In this document: positions 43,615-51,967 of the stretch, piece by piece
Layout of the letters: each line of letters begins with the position of its first letter
Position numbering within the stretch: the stretch's first letter is position 1
DNA from: Cohnella hashimotonis
GTDB lineage: Bacteria > Bacillota > Bacilli > Paenibacillales > Paenibacillaceae
Assembly (NCBI RefSeq): GCF_030014955.1
Contig: NZ_JAGRPV010000001.1
Coordinates: forward strand, 4,278,001-4,342,000
Length of the DNA: 64,000 nucleotides
Direction of reading: 5' to 3'
Notes under the pieces: generated by a model
The model's database searches: none
Seen by the model: the letters and a program-made list of their open reading frames with translations, nothing else
Told to the model about the DNA's origin: nothing
Made by a program: the position numbers and the translations under genes

Positions 43615-44421
43615 TCAAAACCCCTGCGTCTTCAGCCAAGCCGCGGCGGCCGACGTCCATCCCGATGCAAACGGATGATCCTCGGCCAAGCCGATCCCGT
43701 GCGCTCCGCTGCTGTACACGTGCAGGTCGAACAATACGCCCTTCTCCTTCAGCGCCGCGGCGAACAGCAGGCTGTTCTCGACCGGCACCGCAGCGTCGTC
43801 TGACGTATGCCACAAAAAGGCCGGCGGCGTCTCGGACGTGACGCGAAGCTCCGCAGACATCGCGTCGACCAGCGCCGCCTCCGGCGACTCGCCGAGCAGG
43901 TTCTGACGGCTGCCCGCGTGCGTATGCGGATCCCTGAGCGTAATGACGGGATAGCAGAGCACGATCAGGTCCGGCCGGTCGGAGACGCGGTCGATCTCGT
44001 CCGCCGCTTCCGGATTCGGACCTTCCCATTGCGTGCCGGCCGAAGCGACCAGATGGCCGCCCGCCGAGAAGCCCAGCAAGCCGATGCGCCCGGCGTCGAT
44101 GCCGAACTCCGCGGCGCGGGCGCGCACGGTTCGAATCGCGCGCAGCGCGTCCGTAAGCGGAGCAGGATGCTTGTACGGCGCGACGCGGTACCGGAGCACA
44201 AAAGCGGATATGCCCAGGCCGTTCAGCCACCTCGCGATGGGCTCCCCTTCATGGGCGGCCCGAACGCCGTAGCCGCCGCCCGGCGCCACGATGACGACCG
44301 GACGATCGCTCCCTTCGAGCAGATAAGGAAACAAAGCGGGACGGTCCTCCGGCGTGTCGCCCTCGGCATAAGGAGCGCCATTAAGCCAGAGCAGCCGTTC
44401 TTCAGGTGTAAACGCTGACAT
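43615..44421 (-). CDS. alpha/beta hydrolase, BD-FAE/acetyl-esterase type
   Basis: 268 residues. Oxyanion-hole motif APGGGYGVRAAHEGEPIARWLN, nucleophile GFSAGGHL, catalytic Asp in HTSDDAAVP and His in SSGAHGIGLAEDHP. This set resembles bifunctional feruloyl/acetyl xylan esterases (COG0657) and may act on acylated glycans. Start ATG 44421 with GAGGTG; ATG 44424 is an alternative. Confidence 0.9.
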   Translation of the reverse strand: MSAFTPEERLLWLNGAPYAEGDTPEDRPALFPYLLEGSDRPVVIVAPGGGYGVRAAHEGEPIARWLNGLGISAFVLRYRVAPYKHPAPLTDALRAIRTVRARAAEFGIDAGRIGLLGFSAGGHLVASAGTQWEGPNPEAADEIDRVSDRPDLIVLCYPVITLRDPHTHAGSRQNLLGESPEAALVDAMSAELRVTSETPPAFLWHTSDDAAVPVENSLLFAAALKEKGVLFDLHVYSSGAHGIGLAEDHPFASGWTSAAAAWLKTQGF

Positions 44422-44522
44422 CATTGCACCTCGATCGGGATTATTATCGCTGTTTCTCAACCTATATCCTAGCACACCGTCCTGATTTTGCCGATAGGAT
44501 TCGTCACGTTCGAAACTATCCG

Positions 44523-44551
44523 TTGCCAAGCCTTCGCGCACGTGCTACTAT
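44523..44551 (+). promoter_or_regulatory. promoter of the IMP dehydrogenase gene
   Basis: TTGCCA (44523-44528), 17-base spacer, TACTAT (44546-44551), about 45 bases before the TTG start. Confidence 0.6.
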
Positions 44552-44594
44552 TGTTAAAATTTATCGAGCGAGAGCTATGGGAGGATGATAGACT

Positions 44595-46094
44595 TTGGCC
44601 AAATATTACACGGAACCTTCGCGCACGTTCAGCGAATACTTGCTGATTCCGAACTTGACGAGGCGCGAATGCACGACCGAGCGCGTATCGCTCCGAACGC
44701 CGATCTCCAAGTACGGCCGCGGCGAGCAGCCTCGCCTGTCTCTTAACATTCCGTTCTCCTCCGCCGTGATGCAGTCCGTTTCCGACAATGCGATGGCAGT
44801 CGCCCTCGCCCGCAGCGGCGGCATCTCGTTCATCTTCGGTTCGCAGCCTGTCGCCGAGCAAGCCAGCATGGTCGGCAAGGTCAAATCCTTCAAGGCCGGC
44901 TTCGTCGCCAGCCGCTCCAACCTCACGCCGGATCACACGCTCGCCGACGTCAAGGCGCTTAAGGCTTCGACGGGGCATTCCACGGTCGCGATCACCGACG
45001 ACGGCTCCCCCAGAGGCAAGCTGCTCGGCATTGTCACGAGCCGCGATTACCGCGACAGCCGGGATCCGTCCGACAAGCAGATCCGGGAATTCATGACGCC
45101 CTATGCCTCGCTCGTTTGCGGTCGTTCCGGCATCTCGCTGCCGGAAGCGAACGACCTTATCTGGGAACACAAGCTCAACTGCCTGCCGATCGTGGACGAG
45201 ACGCAGCGGCTCGAACACCTCGTTTTCCGCAAAGATTACGACGCCCATAAGGAATATCCCCTCCAACTGCTTGACGCCAACAAAAGCTATGTCGTCGGCG
45301 CCGGCATCAACACCCGCGACTATGAAGAACGCGTGCCCGCCCTGGTGGCGGCCGGCGCGGACATCCTCGTAATCGACGCCTCCGACGGTTATAGCGAATG
45401 GCAGCGCGATACGATCGAATACGTCAAGGCCAACTTCGACATTCCGATCGGCGCCGGCAACATCGTCGACCGCGAAGGCTTCAGGTATCTCGTCGATGCC
45501 GGCGCAGACTTCGTCAAGGTCGGGATCGGCGGCGGCTCCATCTGCATTACCCGCGAGCAAAAAGGCATCGGTCGCGGCCAGGCTTCCGCGCTTATCGAAG
45601 TGGCCGAGGAGCGTGACCGTTATTATCAGGAGACCGGCATTTACGTCCCCCTTTGCTCCGACGGCGGCATCGTGCACGATTACCACATTACGCTCGCACT
45701 CGCCATGGGCGCCGACTTCGTCATGATGGGCCGCTACTTCGCCCGGTTCGACGAGAGCCCGACGCGCAAGCTGAAGGTCGGCAACAACTTCGTCAAGGAA
45801 TTCTGGGGCGAAGGCTCCAATCGCGCGCGCAACTGGCAGCGGTACGACAGCGGCGGCAAAGAGAATCTGTTGTTCGAGGAAGGCGTCGACTCGTACGTGC
45901 CTTATGCGGGCGGTCTTCAGGAAAACCTCGACAAGACACTCGGCAAAATCAAGTCGACGATGTGCAACTGCGGCGCCATCAGCATCCCGGAGCTGCAGCG
46001 CGAAGCCCGCATCACGCTCGTATCGGCGACCAGCCTCGTCGAGGGCGGCGCCCACGACGTCATGATCAAAGATACCGGCTTGTCCGGGGACTAA
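44595..46094 (+). CDS. guaB: IMP dehydrogenase, divergent type
   Basis: 499 residues with a TTG start (GGGAGG ten bases upstream). Catalytic C317 lies in the loop [16 protein letters not shown], where the common bacterial IMPDH has GPGSICTTR; the IMP-binding [12 protein letters not shown] flap and two CBS domains (about 105-230) are present. It oxidises IMP to XMP, the rate-limiting step of GMP synthesis. The loop sequence places it in a divergent clade also found in other anaerobes and Firmicutes; the main GuaB may be elsewhere. Confidence 0.9.
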   Translation: MAKYYTEPSRTFSEYLLIPNLTRRECTTERVSLRTPISKYGRGEQPRLSLNIPFSSAVMQSVSDNAMAVALARSGGISFIFGSQPVAEQASMVGKVKSFKAGFVASRSNLTPDHTLADVKALKASTGHSTVAITDDGSPRGKLLGIVTSRDYRDSRDPSDKQIREFMTPYASLVCGRSGISLPEANDLIWEHKLNCLPIVDETQRLEHLVFRKDYDAHKEYPLQLLDANKSYVVGAGINTRDYEERVPALVAAGADILVIDASDGYSEWQRDTIEYVKANFDIPIGAGNIVDREGFRYLVDAGADFVKVGIGGGSICITREQKGIGRGQASALIEVAEERDRYYQETGIYVPLCSDGGIVHDYHITLALAMGADFVMMGRYFARFDESPTRKLKVGNNFVKEFWGEGSNRARNWQRYDSGGKENLLFEEGVDSYVPYAGGLQENLDKTLGKIKSTMCNCGAISIPELQREARITLVSATSLVEGGAHDVMIKDTGLSGD

Positions 46095-46105
46095 TATACG
46101 TGAGC

Positions 46106-46147
46106 TCGGCCCGCCTCCCTTTACCGGAGAGCGGGCCGATTATTTAT
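46106..46147 (+). terminator. terminator after the IMP dehydrogenase gene
   Basis: TCGGCCCGC pairs with GCGGGCCGA (inner CTCC/GGAG), followed by TTATTTAT. Confidence 0.8.
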
Positions 46148-46214
46148 ATGACGCGCATACACCGTTACTTCAGCCCCTCCTCCAGGGAGACAATGCCGCT
46201 TTCCCTGGCACATG

Positions 46215-46456
46215 CCATTATCCCTTTCGCTCAGTATGCTTCACACCATACAGACGCCGAAGAAAGCACGCTCATAACATCCTATTGCGCCTGCGCTGCA
46301 ACCCGTGCCATTATCCCTTTCGCTCATGATGCGCCCCATGCCTTGCGATACACAAAAAAGATACCATCTGCTGGGGAATCGGTCCTTGCCGGCGCCGCAT
46401 TCTTTCGCAAAACAACTCACCGGGGAAATCATGCACCTGAGTGAACGGGATAATGG
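46215..46456. mobile_element. MITE-like element related to the insertion sequence at 26 kb
   Basis: Non-coding. Left end CCATTATCCCTTTCGCTCAG (46215-46234) matches the IS end at 18/20 bases and the inverted right end (46437-46456) at 17/20. A second forward copy lies at 46308-46327. Outside bases CATG and TATG match at 3 of 4. No transposase gene; probably mobilised in trans by the IS transposase. Confidence 0.65.
46308..46327 (+). repeat. internal TIR copy in the MITE-like element
   Basis: CCATTATCCCTTTCGCTCAT, almost identical to the copy at 46215 and in the same orientation. Confidence 0.7.
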
Positions 46457-46523
46457 TATGAGACTCGAAAAAAGCCAACTTCCCGCGAGGAGTTCGTGTC
46501 CGACAATGGACGATTCTCAGGCG
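46457..46523. other. spacer between MITE-like element and pst terminator
   Basis: About 67 bases; no gene seen. Confidence 0.3.
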
Positions 46524-46561
46524 AAAAATAAAAGCCCAAGGCTGCCTTGCGCCTTGAGCCT
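46524..46561 (-). terminator. terminator of the pst operon
   Basis: Minus strand AGGCTCAAGGC pairs with GCCTTGGGCTT (loop GCAAGGCA), followed by TTATTTTT, after the pstB stop. Confidence 0.85.
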
Positions 46562-46582
46562 GAATAACGGAAAGTGCTTAGC

Positions 46583-47344
<762 letters not shown>

Positions 47345-47401
47345 GATAAATTCCTCCTTGACTACGATAAGTCCAGTGCGATAGCTTCAGCCGGCAAACG
47401 G

Positions 47402-48355
47402 CTAGCCCTTCATTTTGCGCGCTTTAATCCAGAGCGGCAAGCGGAACACAAGGTTGATCGCGAGCACGATCATAATGAGCACGGCCGTCGCCTTCTGCGC
47501 GATATCGCCGGCGTCCGGAACGATCGCTTCGGATTGGACGTACCACAAATGCACGGCGAGCGTCTCGCCCGGGGACAGCAGATTGAAGTCCCATAGCTCG
47601 CCGGAGGTGGTGACGCCGGCGGTCAAGATGATGACGGCGCTCTCCCCGAATGCGCGGCCGGCGGTCAAGCAGATGCCGGTGATGATGCCGTTCAAAGCGA
47701 CCGGAATGAGCACGGTCCTTATCGTCTGCAGATGCGTGGAGCCCAGCGCGAACGAAGCGTTCTTAAGCTCCGTCGGCACCGACCGCAGCGATTCTTCCGT
47801 GACGCGCGTCAACATCGGCAGGTTCAGGAAGGCAAGACTGACCGCGCCGCCGAGGATCGTCAGATCAAGATGGAAGATGTCGACGAACAGCGAGATGCCG
47901 AACAGGCCGAAAATGATCGACGGTACCGACGACAGTCCTTCGACGCAGATACGGATAAAACCGATAAAGCGGTTGTCCGGCGCAAATTCAGCCAGGTAGA
48001 TGCCTGCGGCCATGCCGAGCGGGATCGAGATCGCAAGCGACAAGAACAAAATATAAAACGAGTTGAACAGCGCGGGCCCGATACCGCCGCCTTCCTCGAT
48101 CTCGCTGGGCAATCCGGTCAGGAAATCCCAGCTCAGATTGGGCAGACCCTTGCGCAGCAGCATGAACAGCAAGCCGAGAATAAACAGGATAACAAGAATG
48201 CCCAGGGCCCAGACGAACACGTTAAAAATCCGGTCGTTTCTGGCGGCGGAGCTTGACGATCTCGCAAACGCGTTCGCGCGGCGAGCGGCAGCAGCGCCAG
48301 AATTGCCGCCGGGTACCGGTGCGATCGGCATGCCATTTTTGGAGGAATCGCTCAC
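47402..48355 (-). CDS. pstA: phosphate ABC transporter permease PstA
   Basis: 317 residues, six transmembrane helices; PstA signature LFVDIFHLDLTILGGAVSLAFLNLPMLTRVTEESLRSVP and coupling loop ASFALGSTHLQTIRTVLIP. An N-terminal extension of about 40 residues (Ala/Gly/Ser rich) is longer than usual. Start overlaps the pstC stop by 4 bases. Confidence 0.97.
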   Translation of the reverse strand: MSDSSKNGMPIAPVPGGNSGAAAARRANAFARSSSSAARNDRIFNVFVWALGILVILFILGLLFMLLRKGLPNLSWDFLTGLPSEIEEGGGIGPALFNSFYILFLSLAISIPLGMAAGIYLAEFAPDNRFIGFIRICVEGLSSVPSIIFGLFGISLFVDIFHLDLTILGGAVSLAFLNLPMLTRVTEESLRSVPTELKNASFALGSTHLQTIRTVLIPVALNGIITGICLTAGRAFGESAVIILTAGVTTSGELWDFNLLSPGETLAVHLWYVQSEAIVPDAGDIAQKATAVLIMIVLAINLVFRLPLWIKARKMKG

Positions 48356-49314
48356 GATGCTTTCGCCCCCTTCTTCTGCAGCAGCCGTACCGCGACGATC
48401 AGCAGCAGCGAGATCGCGAGCAGAAGGAAGCCCATCAGGTACAGCGCGTAATTCCAGGTCGAATCGAATTCGACGCTCGTAATCTGCATGACGATGTTAC
48501 TCGTCAGCACGGCGGTTGGCGTGAAGAGGCTGTCAGCCAGCTGCGGCGTATTGCCGATGACCATGACGACGGCCATCGTCTCGCCGATCGCGCGGGCCAT
48601 GCCGAGGATGACCGCGTACACGATGCCGCTGCGCGCAGCAGGCAGCACCACGCGGAATATCGTCTGGAAGCGCGTCGAGCCGAGCGCGTACGAGGCATCT
48701 CTGTATTTCTTAGGTACTGCGGAGATCGCATCGTCGCTGATGCGGGCGATCGTCGGCAGTACCATGATGGCCAGCACGATAGCCGCGGCGAGCAGCCCGT
48801 CAGCCAGATCGCGTCCTGTCAGCTCGCGGAGCATCGGGATCAGAATGGTCAGTCCCAGGTAGCCGTAGACGACGGAAGGAATGCCGACGAGCAGGTCCAT
48901 AATGGGTCGCAGCGTGTCGCGCAGCCAGACCGGCGTGATCTCCGCCAGGAACACGGCGATCAGAACGGCGATCGGTACGGCCAGTACAAGCGTAAGCCCG
49001 GTCAAGGCGAATGTGCCGAATATGAAGAGCAGCGCGCCGAAGTGCCCGTTTTCGGGATCCCAATTGGTGGAAAAGAAAAACTCTTTGAACGAAACCGTTT
49101 CGAATGTCATAACGCCCGTCTTGAACATCAAGATCAAAATGCCGAACAGGACCAGACAAACGAAGACGGCAGCGGATACGCACAGAACTTTAAAAGTCGA
49201 ATTAAAAAATCTCAGACGGGATCTGCGGTCAAGCGGATCGCCGCCGGCTTGGCGCAAACTGTTGCCCAGCTCCGCCGGCGCGATGACGCGGCTCTGCGCG
49301 TTCATCTCAAGCAT
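48352..49314 (-). CDS. pstC: phosphate ABC transporter permease PstC
   Basis: 320 residues, six transmembrane helices; signature VLAEITPVWLRDTLRPIMDLLVGIPSVVYGYLGL and coupling loop ASYALGSTRFQTIFRVVLPAARSGI. Separated from pstS by a terminator-like hairpin. Confidence 0.97.
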   Translation of the reverse strand: MLEMNAQSRVIAPAELGNSLRQAGGDPLDRRSRLRFFNSTFKVLCVSAAVFVCLVLFGILILMFKTGVMTFETVSFKEFFFSTNWDPENGHFGALLFIFGTFALTGLTLVLAVPIAVLIAVFLAEITPVWLRDTLRPIMDLLVGIPSVVYGYLGLTILIPMLRELTGRDLADGLLAAAIVLAIMVLPTIARISDDAISAVPKKYRDASYALGSTRFQTIFRVVLPAARSGIVYAVILGMARAIGETMAVVMVIGNTPQLADSLFTPTAVLTSNIVMQITSVEFDSTWNYALYLMGFLLLAISLLLIVAVRLLQKKGAKAS

Positions 49315-49348
49315 AGGACGAATCTCCTCTCCCAGGTAAAAACGTAAA

Positions 49349-49389
49349 GAAAAAGCCGGCCTTAAGCGCTTTGACGCTGCAGCCGGCTT
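49349..49389 (-). terminator. attenuator hairpin between pstS and pstC
   Basis: Minus strand AAGCCGGC/GCCGGCTT stem followed by TTTCTTT inside the operon; reduces transport gene expression relative to pstS. Confidence 0.75.
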
Positions 49390-49419
49390 GATGGCGCGAT
49401 ACGATCGATTGTGCTTGGA

Positions 49420-50274
49420 TTACTTGACGGCTGCCAGCGGGATGAACTTCAGCTTTTTCAGCGAGCCGTTTTGGAATTTGGCGCTTTGAATGTACTCGAT
49501 GAATGCCTTGGTTGCGCCCGTCGGCTGGCCCTTCGTCATGAAGTAGCCGATGCCCCATACTTTGTACGTTCCGTTCAATACGTTTTTCTCGGTCGGCGCA
49601 GCGCCGTTGATCGACAGTGCCTTCATCTTGTCGGTCACGTACGGCAGGTCGATATAGCCGATGGCGTTAGGCGTCGTTTCGATGGCGGTCTTCATGTCGC
49701 CGCTCGAGCCCGTTTCCTTATAGTTGTCGCCCTTGGTCATGAAGTCCTTGCCTTCAAGCGCCTTCAGTTGGAAGTTAACGCGCGTGCCGGAGCCGAACTT
49801 GCGGTTGACGACGACGATGTTGGCGTCCGAGCCGCCTACGTCCTTCCAGTTCGTAATCTTGCCGGAGAAGATGTCTTGCAGCTGCTTGGTCGTCAGGTTG
49901 CTGACGCTTACGTTCTTGTTGGCGACGGCAGCGAAAACCGTGACGGCGACCGGATTGGCCACTTGGCCGTCAAACTTCTTGAAGCCCGGCACATCGGTCG
50001 ATGCATCCCAGTCTACTGCGCCGATGTCGGCGATGCCTTTGCGGACCGATTGAGGACCGGCGATGGAGCTGACCGCGGATGCCGAGATCTTGACCTTCGG
50101 GTTCAGCTTTTGGAATTCGCTCTTCGCTTGCAGCGTCAGCGGCAGCAGTGCCGAAGAGCCGTTGATGACGATTTTGCCTTTAAGCGAGCTTGCCGCGGAT
50201 GCGACGGATGCGCCGCCGGCAGCCAGGGAGACCGCAAGCGCGACCAGCGCGGCGGGTTTGAACCATTTTTTCAT
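49420..50274 (-). CDS. pstS: phosphate-binding protein PstS (secreted, not lipidated)
   Basis: 284 residues. Signal peptide about 1-28 ending ASA-A, with no lipobox and no cysteine. Phosphate contacts typical of PstS: INGSSALLPL, GSSDM-type GSGTRVNFQ and ETGSSGDMKTAI, and YIDLPYV. In most Firmicutes PstS is a lipoprotein, so free secretion or wall trapping is unusual. Confidence 0.93.
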   Translation of the reverse strand: MKKWFKPAALVALAVSLAAGGASVASAASSLKGKIVINGSSALLPLTLQAKSEFQKLNPKVKISASAVSSIAGPQSVRKGIADIGAVDWDASTDVPGFKKFDGQVANPVAVTVFAAVANKNVSVSNLTTKQLQDIFSGKITNWKDVGGSDANIVVVNRKFGSGTRVNFQLKALEGKDFMTKGDNYKETGSSGDMKTAIETTPNAIGYIDLPYVTDKMKALSINGAAPTEKNVLNGTYKVWGIGYFMTKGQPTGATKAFIEYIQSAKFQNGSLKKLKFIPLAAVK

Positions 50275-50307
50275 AGGAATGAGTGCTCCTCTCGTATTTG
50301 AAAAAGA

Positions 50308-51732
50308 TTAACGGGTGACCGGCTTCCAGGAGCCGTTTGCGTTCACGTACAAGCCATCTTCAAGCGCGATGATCATTTGCGATCCGTTCACGGCAAGACC
50401 GGATGCAGAAGCAGGTACCTTGTACAACAGCTTTTGGGATGCCGTCGCAGGATCGACTTCATAGATCGCCGACTCGTCGGCGTTCACAGCGGTCAGAACG
50501 TACAGCTTGCCGCCGGACAGAACCAGTTCTTCTACGTCGCCTTCGGCGAGCAACGTAGCCGTTTTCTTTTCCTTGTCTACCGATACGACCGTCGCGCTTG
50601 CGTTCTCGTCCGCCACGCTTACATAGTAAACCGTGCTGCCGTCCGGAGAGACTACGAACAGCTTGTCGTCCTTCGCCGAAGTGAGCGCGACTGCCGCCGG
50701 CTTCTCGGCCGTAGTGTCGAACAAGTTCACCTGCACTTGCTCGCCGCTCGCGTCGATGGCGACCGTATCCTTGTCCAGATCGGTACCGTCGGCCGTCGCC
50801 TTCGGCGGCGTCGTAACCAGGTATGCGAACTTCTTGCCGTCCGGAGAAACAGACAGCGCGGATTTGTAATCGACCTTGTCCTCTACAACTTTGGAGATCG
50901 TGCCCGTCGCGACGTCTACCTTGGCGATGACCGAACCCTTGTCGCCTTGCAGGAAGTAGATCGCGGAGCCGTCTGCGGACCATACGAGCTCGGTCTTGAT
51001 CGAGGTGTCATTGCTGATTTGCTTCGATTGCTTGCTCGCCAGGTCGAGGACGTACACCGCGCCTTCCCCGTCCGTATAAGCAGCCTTTGCGCCGCCCGGC
51101 GCGACGATCAGGTCCGAACCGCCTTCGGTAGAGAGCAGCTCCGCCGATTTGCCGGTCGCCACGTCAACCAGATAGTCGGTACGTTTCGCGTCCGTCTCGA
51201 CGGAGACGATCGCCTGGCTCGCGTTTACGAAGCGCGCGTTCTCGCCGCCTGCGATCAGCTTGATCGTGTTGATCGCCAGCTTGCCGTCCTTCAGCGCCAT
51301 CGTCCCGCCGAGAGCTTGTACAAGCGGCTTGACCGCTACGAATGCCGTTCCGTTCAGAACCTTTACCGGTTGATTCAGGTTAACGACGTTGCCGTCGACC
51401 GATGCTTGCTTGACCCCCGTCTTGAAAGCAAAGGAATGCGAATCGAGCGTAACCGTCGTGTAGCCGTTCAGCGTCGACAGCTTCGCGCCGAGTGCCGCGC
51501 TCAGATCGCGCACGGAAACCAGCGTTTCACCGTTCGAGAGCACCGTACGCACTTGCACGTCCGTGTAGTTGACAACGAATGCGGATTGCTTAACCGTCAG
51601 CGTTACGGCTTTTGCCGCGATCGCCTTGGCAGAAGTTGTCGAGCCCGCTTGCGCAGCGCCTGCCGTTCCCGCTGCCGCCGTCCCCAAAGCCGCTGCCAAA
51701 ATCGTTGCCGCGATTGCTTTCTTCATCACCAT
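50308..51732 (-). CDS. secreted copper-amine-oxidase-N domain plus beta-propeller protein
   Basis: 474 residues: signal peptide (1-27, AGAAQA region), copper amine oxidase N-terminal domain (about 40-155: VNYTDVQVRTVLSNGETLVSVRDLSAALGAKLSTLNGYTTVTLDSHSFAFK), then a WD40/TolB-like propeller (about 175-470) with repeated SPDGKKFAYLV, SADGSAIYFLQ and SPDGSTVYYVS blades. In Firmicutes the CuAO-N domain is a general surface module and not an enzyme. It precedes pstS by 33 bases, so it is probably expressed under phosphate starvation. Confidence 0.85.
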   Translation of the reverse strand: MVMKKAIAATILAAALGTAAAGTAGAAQAGSTTSAKAIAAKAVTLTVKQSAFVVNYTDVQVRTVLSNGETLVSVRDLSAALGAKLSTLNGYTTVTLDSHSFAFKTGVKQASVDGNVVNLNQPVKVLNGTAFVAVKPLVQALGGTMALKDGKLAINTIKLIAGGENARFVNASQAIVSVETDAKRTDYLVDVATGKSAELLSTEGGSDLIVAPGGAKAAYTDGEGAVYVLDLASKQSKQISNDTSIKTELVWSADGSAIYFLQGDKGSVIAKVDVATGTISKVVEDKVDYKSALSVSPDGKKFAYLVTTPPKATADGTDLDKDTVAIDASGEQVQVNLFDTTAEKPAAVALTSAKDDKLFVVSPDGSTVYYVSVADENASATVVSVDKEKKTATLLAEGDVEELVLSGGKLYVLTAVNADESAIYEVDPATASQKLLYKVPASASGLAVNGSQMIIALEDGLYVNANGSWKPVTR

Positions 51733-51770
51733 GTGCGCCCAGTCACCCTTCTTTTGATTGATCTGACTTC

Positions 51771-51824
51771 ATTATAGGAACGTTTTGTAAACCGGGATGA
51801 CGACCTATATTTTGGATATGTAAA
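51771..51824 (-). promoter_or_regulatory. promoter of the phosphate operon with possible PhoP-type repeats
   Basis: Minus strand TATAAT (51771-51776). Two TTTACA hexamers (51786-51791 and 51819-51824) lie exactly 33 bases apart, three times the 11-base spacing of PhoP half-sites. The absence of a good -35 fits activator control. Confidence 0.5.
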
Positions 51825-51879
51825 TTTTTCCGCGCGTTATCATTTCGGACAATTACGGGACTTCTGTCGCGATTTAAAT

Positions 51880-51923
51880 ACAAAAATCCCGGCGATTTCT
51901 CCCTTAAGAGAGAATCGCCGGGA
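51880..51923 (-). terminator. terminator of the beta-mannosidase gene
   Basis: Minus strand TCCCGGCGATT and AATCGCCGGGA, inner CTCTC/GGGAG, followed by TTTTTGTATTT. Confidence 0.93.
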
Positions 51924-51967
51924 CCTGAGTGCCCGAATCAGCCTGGTTTCGATATGCAGTACTTGTA

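Noticed and set aside
46100..46582. Small coding gene in the region after the IMP dehydrogenase
   Set aside because: Open frames here are short, lack ribosome binding sites and overlap the MITE-like ends and terminators.
50377..51777. 466-codon open frame opposite the CuAO-N/propeller gene
   Set aside because: Antisense shadow; extreme Arg/Val composition.
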